Assembly: GCF_031598375.1 (NCBI RefSeq)
Contig: NZ_CP123872.1
Span: 2,786,501 to 2,850,500, forward strand
DNA length: 64,000 bases
Direction: 5' to 3'
Source: Temperatibacter marinus
GTDB lineage: Bacteria > Pseudomonadota > Alphaproteobacteria > Sphingomonadales > Kordiimonadaceae
Position 1 is the stretch's first letter. Each line of letters opens with the position of its first letter. The notes under the pieces are model-generated. The model worked only from the letters and a program-made list of their open reading frames with translations. It did not search any database and was not told the DNA's origin. A program made the position numbers and the translations under genes. This document shows positions 9,488-18,598 of the stretch, in pieces.

Positions 9488-10165
9488 TTACAAAAGCTGC
9501 AACTTTCCGTGAGAAAGCTCGACAGTTGTGGTCATCTTCTTTGCCATAGCACGGTCGTGTGTGGCGATTAATGCGGCAACACCTGTCTTTTGAACAATCT
9601 CTAAAAGGGCTTCTAAAACACGCTCACTTGTATCTTCATCTAAGTTACCAGTTGGTTCATCTGCTAGAAGTAATTTGGGTTCGTGTACAAGCGCTCTGGC
9701 AATCGCAACCCTTTGCTGTTCACCGCCAGACAATTGAGCAGGTCTATGATCAAGCCGTTCGCCAAGTCCTACCTTCTGAAGCATGTCCGCAGCTTTTTCT
9801 CTCGCCGTCTTTGTTGCTTTATTTTGTATAAGTAGGGGCATCATGACATTTTCTAGTGCCGTAAAGTCTGGCAGAAGGTGATGAAATTGATAAACAAATC
9901 CCAACTCTGTAGCGCGTATATCGGCTAGATTTTCTTTACTTTCTTGCTGAATTTCATGCCCGCTCAACATGATTTTCCCGCCGTCCGCTTGGTCCAACAG
10001 TCCTGCAATTTGTAAAAGCGTTGATTTTCCTGCCCCAGAATGCCCTACCAAGGCTGTAACCGTTCCTGATGCTAGAGATAAATCAATAGCCTTCAGAATT
10101 TCCAATGTTTTCCCTGCTTGGGTAAAGCTTTTATGTATCGCCTTCAATTCTAAGATAGATGTCAT
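9488..10165 (-). CDS. lolD: Lipoprotein-releasing ABC transporter ATP-binding protein LolD
   Basis: ATPase of the LolCDE-type complex that extracts lipoproteins from the inner membrane for transfer to LolA. The 225 residues contain Walker [10 protein letters not shown] (near 41), the Q-loop [17 protein letters not shown], signature [15 protein letters not shown] (near 143) and Walker [10 protein letters not shown] (near 165), followed by the H-loop ATHD. It starts four bases after the upstream lolC/E-like gene, so the two are coupled. Confidence 0.96.
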   Translation of the reverse strand: MTSILELKAIHKSFTQAGKTLEILKAIDLSLASGTVTALVGHSGAGKSTLLQIAGLLDQADGGKIMLSGHEIQQESKENLADIRATELGFVYQFHHLLPDFTALENVMMPLLIQNKATKTAREKAADMLQKVGLGERLDHRPAQLSGGEQQRVAIARALVHEPKLLLADEPTGNLDEDTSERVLEALLEIVQKTGVAALIATHDRAMAKKMTTTVELSHGKLQLL

Positions 10166-10169
10166 GGTC

Positions 10170-11414
10170 TTACTCCGATCTTAAAATGCTAATGGGATTT
10201 GTCTTTGCAGCACGAAGAGCAGGCGGAATTGTAGCAATGAAAGATAAGAATAATGCGGAAGAGATCGTGAAAACCACTTCTTCCCATACAACAACAGCTC
10301 GCATGTTACTAATGAACCGCACACTTGGATCCCACAAATTGAGTCCCAACATTTGCTCAATTCCTGATTTAATTGAATCGAGATTTGAAATAATGATAGA
10401 CGCAAGCCCAACACCAGCAAGAATGCCCACCCCGCCGACGCAGAGACCTATAATGATAAAGACTTTCAGAATACTGCCTCTCTTTGCACCCATCGTGCGT
10501 AAGATTGCTATATCAGAAGCCTTATCCTTCACAAGCATAAAGAGACTAGAGGATATATTAAAGACGGCCACCACAATAATCATCATCACCACGAGAAACA
10601 TAGCGACGCGCTCTGTATTTAACGCTCCAACAATTGAACTATTAAATTCAAGCCAGTGAGTCACATAAGCCCTGTTTCCAACGATATTTTGAATATCCTC
10701 CTTTAGAAGAGGAACCTCCTCAGGGTTCTCTACAAATAATTCAATTGTAGTGACTTGATCCTGCATGCTGAAAAATCGCTGCGCAAGCCCGATCGGCATC
10801 CCTACAAAACTTTCATCAAACTGATAGACGCCTATTTCTACGACAGCCATCACAGGATAAGAGTTATATCTTAGTCGAGACCCGAAAGGGGTTGATTGCA
10901 TGTTAGGCGAAACCATCGTAATGTCATCGCCCACCTTAACCCCAAGGTTTTTCGCCAGTTGATGACCAAGAACTAAGCCTTCAGCTTCTGGATCTTCAGG
11001 AAAAGCCCCTTCCAACAACTTAGAGAAGCCTAGTCCTTCAAGGCTAAATTTTTCTGGTGTATAGCCTCGTGCAATTGCGCCCCATCCTCGGCCATTTTGC
11101 ATAAGCATAATTTGGCTTTCTGTGAAAGCTGTGGAGCGGATGATTTTATCGTGAATGTTTACCTCTTTTTCAAGCTGATCATAGTCTGTAATTTTACCGC
11201 CGTAGCCCTGAAGCAAAATATGACCATTATAGCCCAATACTTTATCGATAAGTTCCAAGCGGAATCCATTCATGACAGACATCACTGTAATCAGTGTTGC
11301 CACAGCCAATGCAATAGCGATAGACGCGATGATAGCGATAACTGAGAGAGAGCCTTCACCACCCCTGCTGAGCAAATATCTTTTTGATATTGCCCATTCA
11401 AACCGTGAAATCAT
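10170..11414 (-). CDS. lolE: Lipoprotein-releasing ABC transporter permease (LolC/LolE family)
   Basis: Membrane subunit of the lipoprotein exporter, 414 residues. N-terminal cytosolic segment FEWAISKRYLLSRGGEG, a first TM helix at about 21-45 with the family motif VMNGFR, a large periplasmic domain (about 50-265), then three TM helices in the FtsX/MacB-type C-terminal domain ending PPALRAAKTNPISILRSE. Alphaproteobacteria usually carry a single permease gene (sometimes called LolF) rather than separate LolC and LolE; only one is present here, directly upstream of lolD, so the C/E naming is a convention. Confidence 0.93.
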   Translation of the reverse strand: MISRFEWAISKRYLLSRGGEGSLSVIAIIASIAIALAVATLITVMSVMNGFRLELIDKVLGYNGHILLQGYGGKITDYDQLEKEVNIHDKIIRSTAFTESQIMLMQNGRGWGAIARGYTPEKFSLEGLGFSKLLEGAFPEDPEAEGLVLGHQLAKNLGVKVGDDITMVSPNMQSTPFGSRLRYNSYPVMAVVEIGVYQFDESFVGMPIGLAQRFFSMQDQVTTIELFVENPEEVPLLKEDIQNIVGNRAYVTHWLEFNSSIVGALNTERVAMFLVVMMIIVVAVFNISSSLFMLVKDKASDIAILRTMGAKRGSILKVFIIIGLCVGGVGILAGVGLASIIISNLDSIKSGIEQMLGLNLWDPSVRFISNMRAVVVWEEVVFTISSALFLSFIATIPPALRAAKTNPISILRSE

Positions 11415-11433
11415 AATAACTCCCTGCCCTTAC

Positions 11434-12741
11434 TTAACTGAATTTAGTTAAAGCGTCCTGTGGCGTCATTTCAACTTTTTCGCCAGTTTTGCGATTCTTA
11501 ACTTCAACTACGCCATTTTTAAGGCCGCGTGGACCAACAGCAATCTGCCAAGGCAAGCCAATCAAGTCCATTTGTGAAAACTTGGCCCCAGCGCCATTCT
11601 TTGTATCATCATAGAGCACTTCAATGCCTGCAGCCTCTAGCTGTGCATAAAGATCATCACAAAAGGCGACACAGTCATCGTTCTTACCGCCAAGATTGAT
11701 CAGCCCAATTTTAAACGGAGCGACTGATTCTGGCCAGATAATACCATTCTCATCGTGGCTGGATTCGATAATCCCCCCTACCAGTCTTGAAACACCAACA
11801 CCATATGAACCCATTTGAACATTGACAAGCTTTCCATCCGGTCCTTGCACTGAGGCTCCCATGGGGGCAGAATATTTATCTCCGAAGAAGAAAATATGTC
11901 CAACTTCAATGCCGCGGCCTTGAATGAGGTCAGAATCCGCTACATCACATGTCTCCGGATTATGAATTTCATCGGTAGCAGCATACATACTGGTCCAGGT
12001 ATCGACGATTGATTGTCTCTCTTCAGCAGAATGCGTTTCCACCATCGGGTCAAGATCTTCGAAGCCCTTATGGAAAAAGACTTCGCTCTCCCCTGTTTCT
12101 GCGATAACCAAAAATTCATGAGAAAGGTCGCCGCCAATAGGGCCCGTATCAGCACGCATGGGCATAGCCTTCAGCCCCATTCTTGCAAAGGTACGAAGAT
12201 AAGCGGTGAACATGGCATTATAGCTATCACGACCAGCTTCTGCAGATACATCAAAGCTATAGGCATCTTTCATCAAAAATTCACGGCCGCGCATCACGCC
12301 AAACCTTGGACGAATTTCATCACGGAACTTCCACTGGATATGATATAGGTTTTTTGGCAAATCTTTATAAGACTTTACTTCATTAGAGAATATGTCCGTA
12401 ATCAATTCTTCATTGGTTGGCCCGTAAAGAAGCTCAGCATCTTTACGGTCACTAATTCTCAACATTTCCTTGCCATAATCATCATAGCGTCCAGACTTTT
12501 TCCATAAGTCTGCACTTTGAATTGTCGGCATCAGAACTTCCAAGGCACCAGCTTTATTTTGTTCTTCACGAACGATATCTTCAATTTTTTTCAAAACACG
12601 CAAGCCAAGTGGCAACCAGGTATATATTCCAGATGCACTTTGTCTCACCATGCCTGCACGTAACATAAAGATATGAGATGCGATCTGTGCATCTGCAGGG
12701 GTTTCTTTTAAGGTAGGTAAAAAATAACGGCTGACACGCAT
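11434..12741 (-). CDS. proS: Prolyl-tRNA synthetase, short form without editing domain
   Basis: Charges tRNA-Pro. At 435 residues it has class II motifs (the [18 protein letters not shown] motif 1 region near 33, [24 protein letters not shown] motif 2 region near 141-165, [16 protein letters not shown] motif 3 near 310) but goes straight from motif 2 to motif 3 without the roughly 180-residue INS editing domain of the E. coli enzyme. This short form is the usual one in alphaproteobacteria and mitochondria. A C-terminal anticodon-binding domain follows ([18 protein letters not shown]). Confidence 0.96.
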   Translation of the reverse strand: MRVSRYFLPTLKETPADAQIASHIFMLRAGMVRQSASGIYTWLPLGLRVLKKIEDIVREEQNKAGALEVLMPTIQSADLWKKSGRYDDYGKEMLRISDRKDAELLYGPTNEELITDIFSNEVKSYKDLPKNLYHIQWKFRDEIRPRFGVMRGREFLMKDAYSFDVSAEAGRDSYNAMFTAYLRTFARMGLKAMPMRADTGPIGGDLSHEFLVIAETGESEVFFHKGFEDLDPMVETHSAEERQSIVDTWTSMYAATDEIHNPETCDVADSDLIQGRGIEVGHIFFFGDKYSAPMGASVQGPDGKLVNVQMGSYGVGVSRLVGGIIESSHDENGIIWPESVAPFKIGLINLGGKNDDCVAFCDDLYAQLEAAGIEVLYDDTKNGAGAKFSQMDLIGLPWQIAVGPRGLKNGVVEVKNRKTGEKVEMTPQDALTKFS

Positions 12742-13127
12742 TTTACTGTCTTTCTATTAATTCTCTAGCCCGCTTTTCGCAGGCCTGTCTATCTGAGCTT
12801 CTTTTGCCTTTAATAATGATTAAGCGCAACGCCATTTTTCATAAATTGCTCAAAAAACTGAGATTACGAAATATATCACTCCCAGAACTAAACTAAAATC
12901 CATTTATGTTGCTATTTAGTCACAAGAATTAGAAAGTTCATTTTCATGGTCATCATATAGTTTTTTTTACAGTGACAATAGCAGCTCTCTTACTTACTTT
13001 CATTTTCGCGCAGAGCGGAAAGAGTGCCCTCACAAAAGTGGCCCACGCTCAGGGAGGAAACCATGCGCTGAGCCAATTACTGCTGAGGATATCAGGGGGA
13101 CAGTAATAAAAATTTGGGCTCGACATT
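12742..13127 (+). other. Intergenic region upstream of proS
   Basis: About 390 bp with no gene I can support. It must contain the proS promoter on the minus strand, but no strong -35/-10 pair is evident. On the plus strand a 44-codon frame opens with GTG at 12972 and stops at 13106, with no ribosome binding site; it lies just before a strong bidirectional terminator, so a small RNA is also possible. A GCTCAG/CTGAGC hairpin lies near 13048-13074. Confidence 0.35.
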
Positions 13128-13163
13128 AAAAAGCTGGACGCATCAGGGGCGTCCAGCTTTTTT
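13128..13163 (-). terminator. Strong bidirectional intrinsic terminator
   Basis: AAGCTGGACGC (13131-13141) and GCGTCCAGCTT (13149-13159) form a perfect 11-bp stem flanked by A and T runs on both sides, so it works in either direction. On the minus strand it lies 23 bases after the DUF1467 stop and should end the long nuo-to-DUF1467 transcript before proS. Confidence 0.88.
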
Positions 13164-13185
13164 GCTTTTCAGCGTTTATGTTCAG

Positions 13186-13434
13186 TTATTCAGGGCGTAC
13201 CTGAATAAAACCAATCCCTTCTAGATAGACAAAAAGGGCCGTAAGGAAAAACGCAGTCACTGAAGTGATAATAATTTTCTTTTTTAGTGATGCGTTAGCA
13301 GGGGCACCAGGATCCGTACCCGCGACACGCTCATCTTTTGCTTCAGCCTGATTTTGAACGCCAATAGATAACACAGGTAAGAAAACTACCCACCAGATAA
13401 CAACATAAACCAAAATCTTTGTAATAAGTGCCAT
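13186..13434 (-). CDS. DUF1467 family small membrane protein
   Basis: An 82-residue protein with two TM helices (about 5-26 and 53-75) and a polar loop between them. The first helix has the family's WWVVFLPVLSIGV pattern. DUF1467 proteins are almost confined to alphaproteobacteria and typically sit between mce and proS, as here; no function is known. It begins nine bases after the mce stop and is the last gene before a strong terminator. Confidence 0.88.
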   Translation of the reverse strand: MALITKILVYVVIWWVVFLPVLSIGVQNQAEAKDERVAGTDPGAPANASLKKKIIITSVTAFFLTALFVYLEGIGFIQVRPE

Positions 13435-13443
13435 GGCAGCCTC

Positions 13444-13848
13444 CTATACCTGTTCAATTTCAACGAGAGTACCAAAGAAGTCCTTAGGGTGTAAAAAAAG
13501 TACCGGCTTGCCGTGAGCTCCAATCTTTGGGTCTCCGTCGCCCAAGATGCGGGCGCCGTCTTCGACTAATTTATCCCGAGCGGCCAAAATATCGTCTACT
13601 TCATAGCAAATATGATGCATACCACCTGAAGGGTTTTTTGCCAAAAATCCTGCAATTGGTGATGAGTCTCCATAGGGATGAAGTAGCTCCACTTTGCTAT
13701 TTGGTAAGTTAACAAATACAGTCGTAACACCATGATCTGGAAGATCAACAGCCTCAGAAACATCAGCACCCATTGTGTTTTTATACCGAGCGGCAGCTTC
13801 GGCTAAATCTGGAACAACAATAGCGATGTGATTTATATTTCCAATCAT
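13444..13848 (-). CDS. mce: Methylmalonyl-CoA epimerase
   Basis: Interconverts (R)- and (S)-methylmalonyl-CoA in propionate metabolism. The 134-residue protein belongs to the vicinal-oxygen-chelate (glyoxalase) fold: paired beta-alpha-beta modules starting with NINHIAIVVPDLAEA (metal ligand His7) and GGMHHICYEVDDI (His near 79), and ending FLHPKDFFGTLVEIEQ, which carries the glutamate ligand. Immediately downstream of RNase J in the same direction (10 bases). Confidence 0.93.
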   Translation of the reverse strand: MIGNINHIAIVVPDLAEAAARYKNTMGADVSEAVDLPDHGVTTVFVNLPNSKVELLHPYGDSSPIAGFLAKNPSGGMHHICYEVDDILAARDKLVEDGARILGDGDPKIGAHGKPVLFLHPKDFFGTLVEIEQV

Positions 13849-13858
13849 GTCAGGCCCC

Positions 13859-15538
13859 TTACTTTAAATCTAATTCTTGTTCACGCACGATCACAACATC
13901 GACCGTTGGATTACGTCCAAGTTCAGAGCGCGTGAGACGGCGGACGGCAATTCGGACTCCGTCATGGATCGCCTTATCTTTTTGTCTTTCTTTACGGCTC
14001 AAGCGCTCATACCCCTCTTCGGCAGCATCAATCAAATCGTAATAAAAGTCATCCTCATCAAATTTTGGAATGCCATTCGCTGTGATAACGGGCTCTGAGG
14101 CCAGTTGACCATCTCGCCTGATAACGACAACAATAGTCATTTGACCCTGCTGTGAAATCCTGCGGCGCTGAGCAACACTAGGAGCATCAAAGTCTACCAC
14201 TTGCGTTCCATCAAGAACTAGTACACCTATGGGGGCTTCGTCAATAACAACAGGGCCCTCGTCGGTGATCTCAATAATTTGCCCATTCTTTGGTGCAATA
14301 GATTTCTTAACCCCCTGCTCCAATGCGAATTCTGCGTGCTTAATGAGGTGGCGAGCTTCCCCGTGAACAGGTATCGCAAATTTCGGTCTCACCCATTCAT
14401 ACATAGCTTTCAGGTCTGGTTGCCCCGGATGCCCCGAAACATGGACAAAGTCGTCTTTCTCGGTAATCACATTAACTTTTTTCTTGACCAAATTGTTAAT
14501 CAAACGGAACAGGGTAAGTTCATTACCGGGTATGATTTTGCTTGAAAAGATAACCGTATCCCCAGGAACCAAAGAGACATCTCTGTGCTCATCTTTAGCG
14601 ATGCGCGCAAGGGCAGCCCTACTCTCACCTTGGCAGCCCGTACAAACGATGAGAACTTTATTCTTAGGAAGATAATCAACCGCATCTACATCGACAAGCT
14701 TTGGAAAATCCTGTAAAAATCCTTTTGCACGCGCCACTTCATAAATCCGTTGCATCGAGCGGCCAAAGAGGCAGAGGTTTCTTCCTGTAGCCTTCGCTAT
14801 TGCCCCCACAGCCTCTAGCCGAGCAACATTTGAAGCAAAAGTGGTAATCACAACCCGCCCTTCTGCTTTTCCAACAATTTTCAGTAAATTTTCTTGCACA
14901 TCCTTTTCAGACCCACTGGTCTCGGGATTAAAGACATTTGTACTGTCCCCTATCATCGCAAGAACACCTTGGTCTCCCAATGCTTTAAGGCGCGGAGATG
15001 GGCACGTTGGACCAATTAATGGCGCCTTATCTAGCTTCCAATCTCCCGTATGAAAGAGTACACCGCGGGATGTGGTAAGAGTTATACCATGGCCTTCCGC
15101 AATAGAATGGGCAAGTGGTACATATTCGACCTTGAAAGGCCCACAATCAAAGCTTTGAGACGGTACGACTTCAATGATTTCAACATCATCCACTAAGCCG
15201 TGTTCCCCTAACTTTCGCCTAATGAGCTCAGCTGTAAAGCCTGTGGTATAAATCGGACATTTGAACCGAGACCAAATATGAGGGATTGCGCCAATATGGT
15301 CTTCATGGCCATGGGTAACAATCAAGCCTACCAAAGCTTCTTGTTCGTCTTCAATGAAGGAAGGGTCTGGAAAAATCAAATCCACACCAGGCGTGTAGCT
15401 ATCAGCGAAGCTCATGCCACAATCCACCATGAGCCATTTCCCTTTATGTCCATAAAGGTTTAGATTCATTCCAATTTCGCCGCTACCGCCAAGAGGTAAA
15501 AACAGCAACCGTTCATCATTTGGCTTCATATAGCCCAT
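13859..15538 (-). CDS. rnj: Ribonuclease J
   Basis: Endo- and 5'-3' exoribonuclease of the metallo-beta-lactamase/beta-CASP family. The zinc motif THGHEDHIGAIPH is near residue 78 of the chosen product, with further ligands in PLAHSIAEGH and FHTGDWK, and the beta-CASP motif VHVSGHPGQPDL followed by PVHGEARHL. I use the ATG at 15536-15538 (MGYMKPNDERLLFLPLGGSG), 13 bases after the coaX stop; a longer frame opening with TTG at 15580 would overlap coaX and has no better ribosome site. RNase J in alphaproteobacteria acts in rRNA and mRNA processing alongside RNase E. Confidence 0.94.
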   Translation of the reverse strand: MGYMKPNDERLLFLPLGGSGEIGMNLNLYGHKGKWLMVDCGMSFADSYTPGVDLIFPDPSFIEDEQEALVGLIVTHGHEDHIGAIPHIWSRFKCPIYTTGFTAELIRRKLGEHGLVDDVEIIEVVPSQSFDCGPFKVEYVPLAHSIAEGHGITLTTSRGVLFHTGDWKLDKAPLIGPTCPSPRLKALGDQGVLAMIGDSTNVFNPETSGSEKDVQENLLKIVGKAEGRVVITTFASNVARLEAVGAIAKATGRNLCLFGRSMQRIYEVARAKGFLQDFPKLVDVDAVDYLPKNKVLIVCTGCQGESRAALARIAKDEHRDVSLVPGDTVIFSSKIIPGNELTLFRLINNLVKKKVNVITEKDDFVHVSGHPGQPDLKAMYEWVRPKFAIPVHGEARHLIKHAEFALEQGVKKSIAPKNGQIIEITDEGPVVIDEAPIGVLVLDGTQVVDFDAPSVAQRRRISQQGQMTIVVVIRRDGQLASEPVITANGIPKFDEDDFYYDLIDAAEEGYERLSRKERQKDKAIHDGVRIAVRRLTRSELGRNPTVDVVIVREQELDLK

Positions 15539-15551
15539 AGATAGTCTTTCT

Positions 15552-16337
15552 TTAAATGGATGATTTTTGATTTCGTTCAAAAATCATGCGTAGTCCCTGT
15601 AATGTTAAATCACTGGAGACAGTATCAATCAAATCAGTATGAGGACCAAAGATTGTTGCGAGTCCACCAGTCGCAATCACTTTCATATCCTCTGAATGTT
15701 CCTTCTTGAGCCGCGTCACGATCCCTTCGATCAAGCCTACATAGCCCCAGAAAACACCGGATTGCATAGCATCCAATGTGTTTTTCCCTGTCACACGCCC
15801 TGTCATTGGAGCTTCTACGGCAATATGCGGAAGTTTCGCAGCAGCCTGATGGAGTGCATGAAGGGATAAATTAATTCCAGGACAGATTACTCCCCCCAGA
15901 TAGGCACCGCCTTCACCAACCACATCGAAAGTTGTTGCAGTTCCAAAATCTACAATAATGACAGGACCGCCGTATAGACCATCACCGGCTACAGCATTGA
16001 CCAAGCGATCAGCGCCGACTTCGCGAGGGTTGTCTATTTCTATACTCACGCCCAAATCACAGCCTAAGCGTCCCACAACCAAGGGGTCGACTTTGAAAAA
16101 TTTCTTACAAAGGCGCGTGAGAGGAAACTCGACAGGCGGTACAACCGTTGCAACAATGGCGCCTTCTATATCGGATGCTTTATGGCCATGGAAATCCATT
16201 AGCTGTGATAACCAGACCATATATTCCTCATATGTCCGTTGGTCACGCGTTGAAATTCGCCAGCGTTCTACAATTCTTGACCCTTCAATCAGAGCAAAAA
16301 CTGTGTTCGTATTACCAGCATCAATTGTTAACAACAT
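15552..16337 (-). CDS. coaX: Type III pantothenate kinase
   Basis: First step of coenzyme A synthesis, phosphorylating pantothenate. The 261 residues have the ASKHA-fold signatures of CoaX: MLLTIDAGNTNTVFAL at the start (phosphate 1), the pantothenate motif GADRLVNAVA near 106, VDFGTATTFDVV near 128 (phosphate 2), and GGLATIFGP near 223. Type III enzymes are insensitive to CoA feedback, which is family knowledge. Lies between birA and RNase J, the standard alphaproteobacterial order. Confidence 0.96.
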   Translation of the reverse strand: MLLTIDAGNTNTVFALIEGSRIVERWRISTRDQRTYEEYMVWLSQLMDFHGHKASDIEGAIVATVVPPVEFPLTRLCKKFFKVDPLVVGRLGCDLGVSIEIDNPREVGADRLVNAVAGDGLYGGPVIIVDFGTATTFDVVGEGGAYLGGVICPGINLSLHALHQAAAKLPHIAVEAPMTGRVTGKNTLDAMQSGVFWGYVGLIEGIVTRLKKEHSEDMKVIATGGLATIFGPHTDLIDTVSSDLTLQGLRMIFERNQKSSI

Positions 16338-16348
16338 ATTGGACCTCG

Positions 16349-17128
16349 TTAACTCTTATTCGGCGGAAAGACATCGCCAGCATATATACACTTTTCCCTG
16401 CCATCGTCCAGCATTACTATCAATCCCCCGTCAACGCCAAGACGCTGTATAACTCCTGTGAATGTTTCCGTTGCTGTGCGGATGAGGCGCTTTTGACCTA
16501 ATCCCCACCCCACAGCTGACCAGGACGCATAAATAGCTTCATCTTGCTTGTTTATCCATTGCTGAAGATAAGCTTCACACTGCAGAGAGAGAAAACGCGT
16601 AAACTCTTTCACAGAGATCTCAATCCCTTTTTGTTTTAAACATACGGCATCAAACTTAGTTTCCTGGGGTGAATGAGTAAGATTAACTCCAATGCCAATG
16701 ACAAGGTACTCAAGAGAATGATCTGCTTTCATCGCACTTTCAATGAGAACACCGCTAACCTTGCAACCGTCAATGAGGATGTCATTGGGCCATTTACATT
16801 GTATTGAGGACTCCCGAACTCCGCAATCAATAAGGGCGTCACGAATGGCAAGAGCCACGGCAAAAGGTAGTGCTGCGCAGTCACTTGCTTTCATTGAGGG
16901 CCTCAATAGGAGGCTACCAAAAAAATTCCCTTGATAAGAAGTCCACTGGCGACCTCTTCTTCCTCGGCCCGCTGACTGAGAGCCTGCAAGGATCCACAAA
17001 GGGCCCTTCTCCCCCTTTTGAGCAAGAGACGTTGCACACTCATTGGTACTGGATAGGGAAGAAAAAAAGAAAGCCTCAGTACCCGAAGGAACCAAGGCTG
17101 ACCAATTTTCTTCTGCCGAATTAAGCAT
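16349..17128 (-). CDS. birA: Biotin--[acetyl-CoA-carboxylase] ligase
   Basis: Attaches biotin to the AccB carrier protein. The biotin/adenylate loop SAGRGRRGRQWTS is near residue 53, followed by KWPNDILIDGCKVSGVLIES near 112-131, and a small C-terminal SH3-like domain (VDGGLIVMLDDGREK). There is no N-terminal helix-turn-helix, so it is a class I enzyme without repressor function. I take the ATG at 17128; the codon before it is a TTG. It starts seven bases after the nuoN stop and is probably read from the nuo transcript. Confidence 0.93.
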   Translation of the reverse strand: MLNSAEENWSALVPSGTEAFFFSSLSSTNECATSLAQKGEKGPLWILAGSQSAGRGRRGRQWTSYQGNFFGSLLLRPSMKASDCAALPFAVALAIRDALIDCGVRESSIQCKWPNDILIDGCKVSGVLIESAMKADHSLEYLVIGIGVNLTHSPQETKFDAVCLKQKGIEISVKEFTRFLSLQCEAYLQQWINKQDEAIYASWSAVGWGLGQKRLIRTATETFTGVIQRLGVDGGLIVMLDDGREKCIYAGDVFPPNKS

Positions 17129-17134
17129 CAATTT

Positions 17135-18586
17135 TTAGCTAAACACACCTGCAGCCCAAGCAGCGGCTGAAGCAAGCGACCCAATAAGAACAAAACTTAC
17201 AGGAGAATTAACCACCGCTGTGACACCAATTACAGCTGATAGGGCTGATGATTGTGTTGCATCAAATGGCTCTGCAGCATCATCAAAGAACATAACCTTA
17301 ATAATGCGAAGGTAATAATAGGCACTTACAACAGAAGTCAGAACAGCAATCACAGCCACAGTAATCAGATTAGCATTCACTGCTGCAAGAATAACTTCCC
17401 ATTTACCGAAAAAGCCAGCCAAACCTGGAATTCCTGCAAGAGAGAACATAAAGATTGCAAGAGCAACTGCCATAGGCAAATTATTTTTAGAGAGGCCCGC
17501 AAGGTCATCGATACTCTCAACCATTTTACCACCGCGGCGCATTGTCAAAATAACAGCGAAAGCCCCTAAAGTCATAGTGGTGTATATTGCACCATAAATC
17601 AACAAAGCCTGTATACCGCCTGCAGCAGCACCGGCTGCAAGGCCAACAAGAGCATATCCAGCATGTCCAATAGAGGAATAAGCCATCAGGCGCTTGATGT
17701 TAGACTGCATGAGTGCCACAAAAGCACCCACAAGCATAGAAGCCACTGAGATAAAGATTACAACTTGAGACCACTGTGTCGAAGCATCTGGGAAAGCCCC
17801 ATACATGGCACGAACAAAAAGAGCAAGAGCTGCGACCTTAGGTGCCGCAGCGAAAAAGGCTGTGACAGGGGTTGGAGCACCCTCATAGACATCAGGTGTC
17901 CACATGTGGAAGGGAACAGCAGAAACTTTAAACGCAAGACCCGCAAGCAAGAAGACGAGACCAACAATTAAGCCGATATTAGTTCCAGCTTCCTTTGAAG
18001 CCAATGCAACTGTATCAAAATCTGTACTGCCTGCAAAGCCATAGATAAAGCTGATACCGTATAGAAGCATGCCTGATGATAAGGCCCCAAGAACAAAATA
18101 TTTTAGGCCCGCCTCAGTTGAGCGTTGACGGTCTCGGTTAATAGCCGCCAAAACATAGAGGGCAAGAGATTGTAATTCCAAGCCTACATAAAGCGTGAGG
18201 AAATTATTTGACGACACCATTAGGAACATGCCCAAGGTAGCCAAGACGATCAGCACAGGATATTCAAAGCGTTTAATGCCCATATCCTTTAAGAACGGTC
18301 CTGACATTAAAATCGCAATTAACGACCCAACAAGCATGACTGTTTTTGTAAAGATGGCAAAGGAATCTGTGATGAACAGATTATTGAAAGCCAAGGTTTT
18401 CTCAGCAGCCCCTTCATTGATGGTAATGAAACCAACAACAGCCAACAGGAGAATAGAAATTAGGGCAACTCGGTCAAAAGCTGCTTCTTTATCCTTAGTA
18501 AAGACACCGATCATTAAGAGTGCCATCGCCCCAATTGCCAAGATAAGCTCTGGCAGTGCAGCGGTAAGGTTTTGAAGTTCAGTCAT
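17135..18586 (-). CDS. nuoN: NADH-quinone oxidoreductase subunit N
   Basis: Antiporter-like proton-pumping subunit of complex I, 483 residues with about 14 TM helices. The conserved charged/helix motifs are visible: YVGLELQSLALYVLAA (TM4-5, key Glu near 132), LKYFVLGALSSGMLLYG, PFHMWTPDVYEGAPTPVTAF (near 225-244) and the lysine-bearing RLMAYSSIGHAGYAL. Last gene of nuoA-N and followed directly by birA. Confidence 0.97.
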   Translation of the reverse strand: MTELQNLTAALPELILAIGAMALLMIGVFTKDKEAAFDRVALISILLLAVVGFITINEGAAEKTLAFNNLFITDSFAIFTKTVMLVGSLIAILMSGPFLKDMGIKRFEYPVLIVLATLGMFLMVSSNNFLTLYVGLELQSLALYVLAAINRDRQRSTEAGLKYFVLGALSSGMLLYGISFIYGFAGSTDFDTVALASKEAGTNIGLIVGLVFLLAGLAFKVSAVPFHMWTPDVYEGAPTPVTAFFAAAPKVAALALFVRAMYGAFPDASTQWSQVVIFISVASMLVGAFVALMQSNIKRLMAYSSIGHAGYALVGLAAGAAAGGIQALLIYGAIYTTMTLGAFAVILTMRRGGKMVESIDDLAGLSKNNLPMAVALAIFMFSLAGIPGLAGFFGKWEVILAAVNANLITVAVIAVLTSVVSAYYYLRIIKVMFFDDAAEPFDATQSSALSAVIGVTAVVNSPVSFVLIGSLASAAAWAAGVFS

Positions 18587-18598
18587 CTAAACTCTCTC

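Noticed and set aside
12797-12812. TTAA-N6-TTAA element near proS resembling a CtrA box
   Set aside because: The spacing is six rather than the seven bases of the CtrA consensus, and the region is AT-rich.
12972-13106. Plus-strand 44-codon frame starting with GTG
   Set aside because: No ribosome binding site, no recognisable family and only a GTG start; kept as a possibility for a small RNA or peptide but not called as a gene.
15539-15580. Longer RNase J starting at TTG within coaX
   Set aside because: It would overlap coaX by 29 bases and lacks a ribosome site; the ATG at 15538 fits the family better.
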